Positions 1 to 6,152 are shown, numbered from the stretch's first letter. The stretch is 7,542 nucleotides of DNA from Gp6-AA40 sp050742535 (GCA_050742535.1 JBOGIQ010000303.1:1-7542); one strand, 5' to 3'. The notes: generated by a model not told the origin, from the letters alone. A program made the numbers and translations.

Positions 1-2
1 CA

Positions 3-9
3 GAGGTGA
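3..9 (+). promoter_or_regulatory. Ribosome binding site of the TPR gene
   Basis: GAGGTGA is a seven-base match to the 3' end of the anti-Shine-Dalgarno complement. It lies nine bases before the GTG at 19. An in-frame TGA at 7-9 rules out any start further upstream in this frame, so the site and the stop together fix GTG 19 as the start. Confidence 0.7.
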
Positions 10-18
10 GGTAGCGAA

Positions 19-894
19 GTGGTTGCCGCAATCAAATGCGCAGCGTGCGGGACCAAGACCTACGCACGCCGGACGCACTGCCCGCGCTGCCGTGCGCCGC
101 TGACGGCCGCACCGGCCGCGCAACCAGCGCCGCAGGGTCAGGCGCGGCGCCGCACGGCCATCCCGATTGCCATCGTCTGCGTTGTCGCTCTGGTGCTGAC
201 CGCGGGCGTGGCGGTGCAGCTCGGAACCTCGAGCGCGTCGGCGACGCCATCGCCGGGATCGCCGCCGGCCGCGGTGCGGGGCCCGTCGGGTGCGAACCCG
301 CAGTTTGAAGGCACGTCCAAGGGCGCGAATTCGATGGACCTGGCGCGCGGCGGTGTCGCCGCATACGCGAAAGGCGATGTCGCCGGATCGATCGAACAGT
401 TCATGGCTGCCGTCGAGGCCGACCCGAAGAATGGCCAGGCGCTGAACAACCTCGGGCAGGCGCTCGTTCGCGCCGGACGCGCCCGCGAGGCGATTCCGTA
501 CTTCGATCAGGCGATTGCCGTGACCGGTAGTGTCTGGACCTATCACTTCAATCGGGCGAAGGCGTATGGCGAGCTGCAGGACTGGTCGCGCGCCGTGGCG
601 GGCTACCGCCAGGCGGCAGGCCTGTTCCCGCAGGACTACGCGACCGCGTTCAACCTCGCCCGCGCGCTGCAGGAAAGCGGCGATCTGAACGGCGCCATCG
701 ACGAGTTCCAGCGTGCGATCAATCTCGCCCCGGGCGAGGCTGATTTCCCGCTGGCGCTGGCGTACGCCCTCGAATCCGCTCGCCGGCCGGGTGACGCCGT
801 CAGCGCCTACCGCCGGTATCTCGAACTGCAGGACTCCGGCCCGACGGCCGAAAAGGTGAGACAGCGGATCGAAGAGCTAGAATCAAATCGATGA
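19..894 (+). CDS. Membrane-anchored TPR protein with N-terminal zinc ribbon
   Basis: This 291-residue protein starts at GTG, set by a good ribosome binding site and an upstream in-frame stop. Residues 7-24 form a CxxC-x10-CxxC zinc ribbon (C7, C10, C21, C24). A Pro/Ala linker and Arg43-45 follow, then one hydrophobic segment at about 47-68 and a Ser/Pro/Gly-rich linker to about 100. From about 105 to 275 there are roughly five tetratricopeptide repeats, for example 'ALNNLGQALVRAGRAREAI'. The triple Arg before the membrane segment predicts the zinc ribbon in the cytoplasm and the TPRs in the periplasm. TPRs are protein-binding scaffolds; the exact role is unknown. The stop overlaps the next gene's ATG (ATGA), so the two are probably cotranslated, and the partner also appears exported. 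The domain calls are firm. Any specific function would be a guess. Confidence 0.9.
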   Translation: MVAAIKCAACGTKTYARRTHCPRCRAPLTAAPAAQPAPQGQARRRTAIPIAIVCVVALVLTAGVAVQLGTSSASATPSPGSPPAAVRGPSGANPQFEGTSKGANSMDLARGGVAAYAKGDVAGSIEQFMAAVEADPKNGQALNNLGQALVRAGRAREAIPYFDQAIAVTGSVWTYHFNRAKAYGELQDWSRAVAGYRQAAGLFPQDYATAFNLARALQESGDLNGAIDEFQRAINLAPGEADFPLALAYALESARRPGDAVSAYRRYLELQDSGPTAEKVRQRIEELESNR

Positions 895-1457
895 GAAGCG
901 AAACCGCCAAATCCTCCGTGCGGATGCTTTTCGGCGTCGCGCTGGCGGCGGCACTGGCCGCACCCGCGTCGGCGCAGTCTCTCGGCGATATGGCGAAGAA
1001 GGAAGCCGAACGCCGGAAGGCCATCAAATCGTCCGGCAAGGTCCTGACCGGCGACTCCATCCGTTCTGTTCCTGCACCATCGCCCGCGACGGTTCCGTCT
1101 CCGGCGCCAGCAGCGGGCGGAGCGGCGACTGGTTCCGCCGCCACCGAGAAGCCCAAGCCCGAGGTGGACAGGAAAGCGCAGGAGCTCGCCTGGCGGCAGA
1201 GGATTCAGGGCGCCCGCGACTCACTTCAGAGGTCGCAGATGTTTGCCGAGGCGCTGCAGAGCCGCATCAACGGCCTGACGACCGACTTCACGGCCCGCGA
1301 CGATCCGGCACAACGTGCTGTGGTCGCCAACGATCGCCAGAAGGCGCTTGCCGAGCTCGATCGCGTGAAGAACGACATCGTGCAGCAGACCAAGGCGATC
1401 GCCGGCATCCAGGAGGAAGCGCGCCGCGCCGGCGTGCCACCCGGCTGGCTGCGGTAG
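891..1457 (+). CDS. Secreted coiled-coil protein of unknown function
   Basis: This is a 188-residue protein. Residues 1-28 read as a Sec signal peptide: Arg/Lys-bearing n-region, hydrophobic run 13-24, and an A-S-A box with cleavage predicted before Gln29. The mature start 'QSLGDMAKKEAERRKAIKS' is charged and helical. A Pro/Ala-rich low-complexity linker follows at about 58-85. The C-terminal half is rich in Lys, Arg, Glu, Gln and Ala with heptad-like spacing and ends 'EEARRAGVPPGWLR'. I associate this arrangement with small exported proteins common in Acidobacteriota genomes that have no assigned role. No catalytic motif is visible. The ATG sits in the ATGA overlap with the TPR gene and lacks a strong ribosome binding site, which suggests translational coupling. 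Met12 is a possible shorter start that would keep the hydrophobic core. A hairpin terminator follows directly. Confidence 0.85.
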   Translation: MRSETAKSSVRMLFGVALAAALAAPASAQSLGDMAKKEAERRKAIKSSGKVLTGDSIRSVPAPSPATVPSPAPAAGGAATGSAATEKPKPEVDRKAQELAWRQRIQGARDSLQRSQMFAEALQSRINGLTTDFTARDDPAQRAVVANDRQKALAELDRVKNDIVQQTKAIAGIQEEARRAGVPPGWLR

Positions 1458-1483
1458 AGGCCGACGTTCACGTCGGCCTTTCT
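1458..1483 (+). terminator. Rho-independent terminator after the TPR/coiled-coil pair
   Basis: AGGCCGACG at 1458-1466 and CGTCGGCCT at 1471-1479 form a perfect nine-base-pair stem with a four-base loop. TTTCT runs from the foot of the stem. It begins on the base after the TAG stop of the coiled-coil gene, so it ends that operon and separates it from the pilin genes. The T-tract is short and interrupted, so strength is uncertain. The 3' arm plus tail is duplicated at 1489-1503. Confidence 0.75.
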
Positions 1484-1503
1484 CGCAGGTCGGCCTTTCT
1501 CGC
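1472..1503 (+). repeat. Imperfect tandem repeat, two 15-base copies
   Basis: GTCGGCCTTTCTCGC occurs at 1472-1486 and again at 1489-1503, a 17-base period. The repeat contains the terminator's 3' arm and T-rich tail, so the 5' arm could in principle pair with either copy. It looks like a local slippage duplication. Confidence 0.8.
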
Positions 1504-1616
1504 GTACGCACTTTCTGCGAAGAATAACGGCTGCAGCCATCGCCGTTTCTGCCACATCGTCTCGATTGCCAGAACACGTCCGCTGATTTCCCGCGGTATT
1601 TCGCGTCGCACGCACA

Positions 1617-1632
1617 GGGCAGTCGGTTTGCT
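1617..1632 (+). promoter_or_regulatory. Candidate sigma-54 (-24/-12) promoter for the pilin operon
   Basis: GGGCAGTCGGTTTGCT keeps the obligatory GG (1618-1619) and GC (1630-1631) with exactly ten bases between them. It matches GGCA and TTGCW of the consensus TGGCAC-N5-TTGCW and mismatches at the first T and the C after GGCA. Transcription would start about 12-14 bases after the -12 C, near 1643-1645, almost on the GTG start of the PilV-like gene, giving a leaderless or near-leaderless message. A sigma-54 activator lies three genes downstream. One imperfect match found by eye in GC-rich DNA can be chance. I saw no convincing sigma-70-type -35/-10 pair in the gap. Confidence 0.35.
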
Positions 1633-1644
1633 CTGATCCCGTGC

Positions 1645-2040
1645 GTGCGCGACGCCACAGCCGATAACGGATTCTCACTCCTTGAAAGCCTGTTCGCCTG
1701 CGCGCTGCTCGGCACGGCGCTGCTGTCGATCGGCCACGTGTCGAGCGGCGCCATCGTGCTGATGGCCGACGCCCGCAACCGGACATTGGCCACGACGCTC
1801 GCCGTCGCCAAGCTGGAGGAGCTGCGATCGTCGATCGCTCCGGTGGACGGAGCGGATACGGTGGACGGCCGCGGCGAGCCGGCCGTGGACGGAACGTCGC
1901 GGCGGTTTGAGCGGCGCTGGTCGGTTGCCGCTGTCACGTCGAGTGCGGCAATTCTGACGGTCCGGGTGACCCCGTTGCCGACGGGGGTCGCCAGCCGCGA
2001 GGTCCGGATGATCGGTGGATGGACGCCGGTGCGGCGATGA
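1645..2040 (+). CDS. PilV-like minor type IV prepilin
   Basis: This is a 131-residue type IV prepilin. The start is GTG at 1645 and the nine-residue leader ends in Gly, giving class III signal G9|F10-S-L-L-E14 with Phe at +1 and the conserved Glu at +5. A hydrophobic helix follows (about 12-36). 'ATTLAVAKLEELRSS' matches the stretch where PilV-type proteins have a Lys-Leu-Glu-Glu-Leu segment after the N-terminal helix. PilD-family peptidase would cleave the leader, and the protein would sit in the inner membrane until assembled with other minor pilins. It is short for the family, with a small C-terminal domain. There is no Shine-Dalgarno before the start, and no better start in frame upstream. 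The 3' end overlaps the PilW-like gene. The prepilin call is firm. PilV is preferred over a GspI-like pseudopilin because of the PilW- and PilX-like neighbours. Confidence 0.82.
   Translation: MRDATADNGFSLLESLFACALLGTALLSIGHVSSGAIVLMADARNRTLATTLAVAKLEELRSSIAPVDGADTVDGRGEPAVDGTSRRFERRWSVAAVTSSAAILTVRVTPLPTGVASREVRMIGGWTPVRR
1843..1892 (+). repeat. Three in-frame GTGGACGG repeats encoding Val-Asp-Gly
   Basis: GTGGACGG occurs at 1843-1850, 1861-1868 and 1885-1892, spaced 18 and 24 bases, so the copies stay in frame. They encode three VDG steps in the PilV-like protein just after its N-terminal helix. They probably form a flexible loop or short turns. No function is known to me. Confidence 0.6.
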
Positions 2041-2909
2041 CGCTGCCGGAACTGATGGTGGCCGCCTGCGTTACGACGCTCGTTGCAGGAGCGGCCCTCA
2101 CCGCGGTCACTCCGCTCCAGCAGGGATTCGCCAGGCAGCCCGAGGCTGCAAGCCTTGCGCAGCGGACGCGGGTCGTCGCCGAGTTCCTGTCCTCCGATCT
2201 GCGTCGCGCGGCACTCGTGCTTCCCATCCGCGTGGGCGACGTCGGCAACGACATCGCGCGCGGCGTCTTTTACCGGAGCGATGTGTTGTCGACGGTTGCC
2301 GACCCGGTCGAGGCGCTGGCCCGCGGCCTCATCGCGCCGGCCAACATCCGCACGTATCACCTGAAGCAGGACTCAGAAGGTGTGTGGCAGCTGATGCAGT
2401 ACGACGGGCGTGCGTCGGACCAGCCAGCCGTTGAAGACGTCGTCTCGCTTCGAGTCGAGTACTTCGGCGATGCCGAGCCGCCGGCTGCAACCGTGTCGGA
2501 GCGCGGCGCCGTACGCGTGACCTACGGAGCCGTGCCTCCGCCCCTCGACGTGGATGATCCAGAGGATTCGTGGGGTGCAGGGGAGAACTGCACGATCGCC
2601 AACGCCGGCGGCCAGTACGCGCCGCGGCTTGCGGCAATCGGTCCGCCTGGTATCAGCCCGCTCAGTCAGGCCGTGCTGGCTGACGGTCCCTGGTGTCCTG
2701 ATGCGTTTCATGCCTTCAGGTTTGACGCGGACCTGCTGCGCGTCCGGCGTGTACGCGTGCAGGTCCGGCTGCAGGCGTCGCGGCCGTTCCGCGGACTGGC
2801 TGGCCTGTTGTTCACCAATAGCGGGTCGGCCGGCGGTCCGTGGCGCTCCGTTCCGGACGAAACCATCACGCTGGACATCGCGCCGAGGAACATCAATGTG
2901 GCGCGCTGA
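2019..2909 (+). CDS. PilW-like minor type IV prepilin
   Basis: This is a 296-residue prepilin. From ATG 2019 the leader is MDAGAA, then M7-T-L-P-E11-L and a hydrophobic helix to about 33, putting Glu at +5 if cleavage follows Ala6. An alternative ATG at 2037 overlaps the upstream stop as ATGA but would remove the leader, so 2019 is preferred; no earlier in-frame start exists nearby. The long soluble domain has 'VVSLRVEYFGD' at about 141-151, C191 and C226 that could form a disulfide, and a C-terminal end of Arg-rich strands finishing 'ITLDIAPRNINVAR', a pattern I associate with PilW-type proteins. It overlaps the PilV-like gene by 22 bases and the PilX-like gene by 14, so the three are almost certainly one transcript. 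PilW-type minor pilins prime pilus assembly and stay at the tip. Confidence 0.82.
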   Translation: MDAGAAMTLPELMVAACVTTLVAGAALTAVTPLQQGFARQPEAASLAQRTRVVAEFLSSDLRRAALVLPIRVGDVGNDIARGVFYRSDVLSTVADPVEALARGLIAPANIRTYHLKQDSEGVWQLMQYDGRASDQPAVEDVVSLRVEYFGDAEPPAATVSERGAVRVTYGAVPPPLDVDDPEDSWGAGENCTIANAGGQYAPRLAAIGPPGISPLSQAVLADGPWCPDAFHAFRFDADLLRVRRVRVQVRLQASRPFRGLAGLLFTNSGSAGGPWRSVPDETITLDIAPRNINVAR

Positions 2910-3564
2910 GCGCGGGTCGGCGCTGGTGATGGTCCTGCTCTGCGCCACGCTCTTCTTGGTCCTCAGCGGCGCACTCGTCACGGTCGGGAGTACGGAGAGT
3001 GTCATCTCCGCAACATTCCGCGAGGGTGCCGTGGCGCTCGCCGCGGCCGATGCGGCGGTGGCCCGTGTCACCTCAGATCTGGCGTCGGCGCTCGATCTGA
3101 ATGCGCTCCTCGCCGGGTCCGTCTCTTCGACGTTCACAGATGGGTCCGCTGTCTCGCCGCGCAGGCTGCCCGACGGCACGCTGCTGGACCTCATCGCGGC
3201 GACGAACATCCAGCGCTGCGGTGAAGTCGCATGTACTGATGCGCAGATGGACGCGATTACTGCCGAGCGGCCCTGGGGCGCCAACAACGCCCGGTGGCAA
3301 CTCTACGGCTCGGGCTGGCTGCGCGACCTCGCGCCGGGCACCGATGCCCCTCACGTCTACATCGTCGTCTGGATCGGCGACGACCCGCTCGAAACCGACG
3401 GCGACCCGCTGGCGGACGACGGAAGCCCCGCTGCGCCCGGCCATCAGACGGTGCTTCTCAGAGCGGCGGCATACGCAGGCTATTCCGTGCGCCGCCAGAT
3501 TGAGGTCGCTGCGAGGCGAGAGGATGGCGTCGTACGTCTGATTTCGTGGAGGGAGATTCGGTAG
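2896..3564 (+). CDS. PilX-like minor type IV prepilin
   Basis: This is a 222-residue protein. ATG 2896 is chosen because it gives a short basic leader ending R6-G7, then S8-A-L-V-M and a hydrophobic helix to about 31; the same frame is open back to 2554, but that part is not pilin-like and overlaps the PilW-like gene. After the helix, 'EGAVALAAADAAVARV' corresponds to the Ala-rich stretch of PilX proteins ('...AEAAL'). Glu at +5 is absent (Met12), as in GspK-type and many PilX-type tip subunits. Residues 162-177 are an Asp-rich loop. The C-terminus 'GVVRLISWREIR' looks like the usual PilX end. It is expected at the very tip of the pilus complex with the PilV- and PilW-like proteins. No pilY1 gene follows, which is unusual for such clusters. 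The stop lies inside the next gene's ribosome-binding region. Confidence 0.8.
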   Translation: MWRAERGSALVMVLLCATLFLVLSGALVTVGSTESVISATFREGAVALAAADAAVARVTSDLASALDLNALLAGSVSSTFTDGSAVSPRRLPDGTLLDLIAATNIQRCGEVACTDAQMDAITAERPWGANNARWQLYGSGWLRDLAPGTDAPHVYIVVWIGDDPLETDGDPLADDGSPAAPGHQTVLLRAAAYAGYSVRRQIEVAARREDGVVRLISWREIR

Positions 3565-3595
3565 GAGCTAGTATTCTGATCTCCTTGCCCTCCAC
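3546..3595 (+). promoter_or_regulatory. Possible RNA hairpin masking the regulator's ribosome binding site
   Basis: GTGGAGGG (3546-3553) is the exact reverse complement of CCCTCCAC (3588-3595). Nested inside, AGGAG (3563-3567) pairs with CTCCT (3581-3585). This gives an 8+5 base-pair stem with a 9/2 internal loop and a 13-base apical loop. Both purine-rich ribosome-binding candidates for the regulator lie in the stem, and the PilX-like stop codon (3562-3564) is inside it. Ribosomes finishing the PilX-like gene would open it, which fits translational coupling. The pairing is seen directly; the role is inferred. Confidence 0.4.
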
Positions 3596-4988
3596 AACCT
3601 CATTTCCCGTCCTCCTTGTCGAAGACAAGGATTCACTCCGTGCCATGCTTCGCCACGCGCTCGAGGCGCAGGGGCACCTCGTCCTCGAGGCGCGGGACGA
3701 AACGGAGGCGGTTCATCAGCTCCGCCAGTCGCGCCCGGCGGTCGTCCTCACCGACCTGAAGCTGCCAGTCGGCGACGGGTTTGGCGTGCTGCGCGCCGCG
3801 AAGGAGCTCGATCCGGAGCTGCCGGTCGTGGTGATGACCGCCTACGGAAGCATTCAGGACGCGGTGACGGCCATGCGCGAGGGGGCGACCGACTTCCTGG
3901 CCAAGCCGGTCGATCCCGATCACCTGCTGCTGATGGTCGAGCGCGCGATTGCCCAGCGGCGAATGATGGCTGATTACATCCTCCTGAAGGAGGAGATGGC
4001 TGAACGCCGCGGCGCGCCGCGGATCATCGGTGAGGACGCGAAGCTCCGTCACGTTCTCCAGCAGCTTCACCGTGCCGCGGCCACCGACGCCACCGTCCTG
4101 CTCGAGGGCGAGAGCGGGACCGGCAAGGAGCTGTTCGCGCGCGGCCTGCATGCCCTCAGCCCGCGTGCCGACGCGCCCTTTGTGGCCATCAACTGCGCGG
4201 CGATTCCAGATACCCTGCTCGAGACCGAGCTGTTCGGCCACGAGAAGGGTGCGTTTACCGGCGCCGTGGCGCGAAAGGCCGGCCGTTTCGAGCTGGCGCA
4301 CCGCGGGACGCTGTTTCTCGACGAAATCGGCGATCTGCCGCTGGCGCTCCAGGCCAAGATCCTCCGCGCACTCGAAGAGAAGCGCTTCGAACGGGTCGGC
4401 GGGACGCAGTCGCTGCACGTGGACGTGCGCGTGGTCGCGGCAACCAACAGAAACCTGAAGCAGCGCGTCGCCGAGAGGCAATTCCGCGAGGACTTGTTCT
4501 TTCGGCTTTCGGTCTTTCCGATCCAGATTCCGCCTCTGCGCGAGCGCACGCAGGACGTTGTCATCCTGGCACGCCACTTCGTCGATCGGTTCTGCCGCGA
4601 CCTGAACAAACGGCCGCTCACGCTGTCCACCGCAGCGCTCGACGAGCTGAACACCTATTCATGGCCGGGGAACGTGCGCGAGCTTCAGAACTGCATCGAG
4701 CGGGCGGTGATCTTGTGTGACGGGGACACGATTCAGCCGCGCCACCTGAACCTCTCGTTCCGCCAGCCGGTGACTCTCGCACCGGTGTCATCGCCCTGGG
4801 AGGAAATCGATCTGTCGGGAACGATGACCGACGCGCTGCGCCGCGTGACGGCCGAGGTCGAGCGGCGCAAGCTCGAACGGGCGCTCAGCGAAGCCGCCGG
4901 TAACAAGCAGCGGGCCGCCGAAGCACTGCAGATCAGTTACAAGACGATGCTGCAGAAACTGAAGGAATACGGGATCGCGGACGACTAG
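3546..4988 (+). CDS. NtrC-family sigma-54-dependent response regulator
   Basis: This is a 480-residue transcription activator with the full three-domain plan. The receiver (about 21-138) has acidic pair E26/D27, phosphoacceptor D70, T98 and K120. The sigma-54 AAA+ domain (about 160-400) has Walker A GESGTGKE (188-195), an intact GAFTGA loop (235-240) for sigma-54 contact, Walker B ending in D259-E260, and sensor II WPGNVREL (373-380). A Fis-type helix-turn-helix covers about 440-478. It binds upstream enhancers and drives sigma-54 open-complex formation when phosphorylated. The start is uncertain: GTG 3546 has no good ribosome binding site, whereas CTG 3576 lies eight bases after AGGAG and would also give a complete receiver. 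It follows three minor-pilin genes, so a PilR-like role is plausible, but NtrC-type proteins cannot be told apart by sequence alone. No sensor kinase is in the window. Confidence 0.93.
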   Translation: MEGDSVGASILISLPSTTSFPVLLVEDKDSLRAMLRHALEAQGHLVLEARDETEAVHQLRQSRPAVVLTDLKLPVGDGFGVLRAAKELDPELPVVVMTAYGSIQDAVTAMREGATDFLAKPVDPDHLLLMVERAIAQRRMMADYILLKEEMAERRGAPRIIGEDAKLRHVLQQLHRAAATDATVLLEGESGTGKELFARGLHALSPRADAPFVAINCAAIPDTLLETELFGHEKGAFTGAVARKAGRFELAHRGTLFLDEIGDLPLALQAKILRALEEKRFERVGGTQSLHVDVRVVAATNRNLKQRVAERQFREDLFFRLSVFPIQIPPLRERTQDVVILARHFVDRFCRDLNKRPLTLSTAALDELNTYSWPGNVRELQNCIERAVILCDGDTIQPRHLNLSFRQPVTLAPVSSPWEEIDLSGTMTDALRRVTAEVERRKLERALSEAAGNKQRAAEALQISYKTMLQKLKEYGIADD

Positions 4989-6082
4989 TTTTTTAATCCG
5001 AGACGCACCAGCACCGCCTTCAATTCCTCCTCGGTCACATCATCGACCGTCATCGTCGCGCCGATCGCGATGGCGATCACGAAGTGCAGCGTGCCGTGCA
5101 CGACTTTCTTGTCCCGCCTGACCGCTTCCAGTACTTCGGCGATGGAGAGATCGCTGATCGGCGGCAATGGACCGAGAAGTGCGATCAGATGGCCGAGCGC
5201 CTGGCGTTCGTGGTCGGCGAGCGCTCCACGCGCAGCGGCGAGGTCCGCGGCGGCGAGCATACCGTAGGCGATCGCTTCACCGTGCCTGAACCGCCGGTAC
5301 CTGGTCACCGCCTCCAGGGCATGGCCGACGGTGTGCCCGTAGTTGAGAATCCGCCGCAGTCCGCTTTCGCGCTCATCCTTCGAGACGACGTCGGCCTTGA
5401 TGCGCACCGATTCGATGATGGCCGGTCCGAGCACTGCGGGCTCGCGGTCGAAGACGGCCTTCGTCCCGCCCGCCAACCGTTCGAACAGGGATCGGTTCGC
5501 GATCATTCCGTACTTGACCACTTCGTACAGGCCCGACCGGAACTCGCGGCGCGGCAGCGTGCGGAGGAGCAGCGGATCGATCGCCACGAGCGCCGGCTGA
5601 TGAAACGCGCCGATCAGGTTCTTGCCGAGTGTGTGGTTGACCCCGACCTTCCCGCCGATGGAGCTGTCCACCTGCGCCAGCAGCGTGGTTGGCACATGAA
5701 TCAGCGTAATCCCACGAAGATAGGTCGCTGCGGCGAATCCAGCCGTATCTCCGATGACGCCTCCGCCGATGGCGATGAGGACGCTGCCGCGGTCCGCGTT
5801 GGCGCGGATGAGGGCCTCGTAGATCCGCGACACGGACTGCAGGTTCTTGAAGCGCTCGCCGTCGGGAATGAGGATCGGCTCGGCGTCGCCGAAGGCCCGC
5901 TGAATCTGCGGTCCGTGGAGGCGCCAGACAACCGGGTTCGAGACGATGAATCGCCGCGGGCCGATACGCTGCGCATCGAGTACTGGCGACAGCCGATCGG
6001 TGAGGCCTTCGCCAATCAGGATCGTGGACGTTCGATCTCCGGTGTGGACGTCGATGCGAACGGGATGATCTGGAGTTGTCAC
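4985..6082 (-). CDS. aroB: 3-dehydroquinate synthase
   Basis: This 365-residue cytoplasmic enzyme converts DAHP to 3-dehydroquinate and phosphate, the second step of the shikimate pathway, using NAD+ and a divalent metal. Family landmarks are all present: 'PDGERFKN' (73-80), the NAD-binding 'GGGVIGDTAGF' (106-116), 'PTTLLAQVDSSIGGKVGVN' (131-149), and metal ligands E187, H250 in 'NYGHTVGH', and H267 in 'HGEA', with the 17-residue His spacing of E. coli AroB. Length is normal. The start is GTG at 6082-6080; an in-frame TGA four codons upstream excludes a longer protein, and no clear Shine-Dalgarno is visible. It is divergent from nadB and convergent with the sigma-54 regulator, with which it shares a CTAG holding both stop codons. 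Nothing suggests damage or transfer. Confidence 0.97.
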   Translation of the reverse strand: MTTPDHPVRIDVHTGDRTSTILIGEGLTDRLSPVLDAQRIGPRRFIVSNPVVWRLHGPQIQRAFGDAEPILIPDGERFKNLQSVSRIYEALIRANADRGSVLIAIGGGVIGDTAGFAAATYLRGITLIHVPTTLLAQVDSSIGGKVGVNHTLGKNLIGAFHQPALVAIDPLLLRTLPRREFRSGLYEVVKYGMIANRSLFERLAGGTKAVFDREPAVLGPAIIESVRIKADVVSKDERESGLRRILNYGHTVGHALEAVTRYRRFRHGEAIAYGMLAAADLAAARGALADHERQALGHLIALLGPLPPISDLSIAEVLEAVRRDKKVVHGTLHFVIAIAIGATMTVDDVTEEELKAVLVRLGLKN

Positions 6083-6152
6083 GGGAGAGCGTTGTCAACG
6101 AGGGCGGGCAGGTCGCTCCGATCCCTCAGCGCGGCATTGATAGGATAGCACC
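6083..6152. promoter_or_regulatory. Divergent aroB/nadB intergenic region
   Basis: These 70 bases separate the two divergent start codons and must hold, or lie close to, promoters in both directions unless these extend into the genes. I find no convincing -35/-10 pair either way. AGGA at 6142-6145, seven bases before the nadB GTG, is a usable ribosome binding site. TTGACA on the minus strand (6098-6093) lies too close to the aroB start to act as its -35 box. Confidence 0.45.

Noticed and set aside
1526..1547. AACGGC/GCCGTT inverted repeat with a GGCTGCAGCC palindrome, as operator or second terminator
   Set aside because: The stem is only six base pairs with a ten-base loop, and short GC-rich palindromes are expected here; nothing ties it to a regulator.
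1221..2360. Long minus-strand open frame of 379 codons
   Set aside because: It runs antisense to the coiled-coil, PilV-like and PilW-like genes, is Arg-rich and low in recognisable motifs, and is a by-product of GC-rich codon use.
2554..2895. Upstream extension of the PilX-like frame
   Set aside because: The extension is Arg/Ser-rich, overlaps the PilW-like gene in another frame and would bury the prepilin leader; the pilin-like start is ATG 2896.
4989..4994. Six T bases after the regulator stop as a terminator
   Set aside because: No stable stem precedes the run; it encodes the AAA/Lys-Asn end of aroB on the other strand.
6093..6098. TTGACA on the minus strand as an aroB -35 box
   Set aside because: It is only about ten bases before the aroB start codon, leaving no room for a -10 box and transcription start.
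5084..6148. Long plus-strand open frame of 354 codons
   Set aside because: It lies antisense to aroB, whose identity is certain, and shows no family motif.
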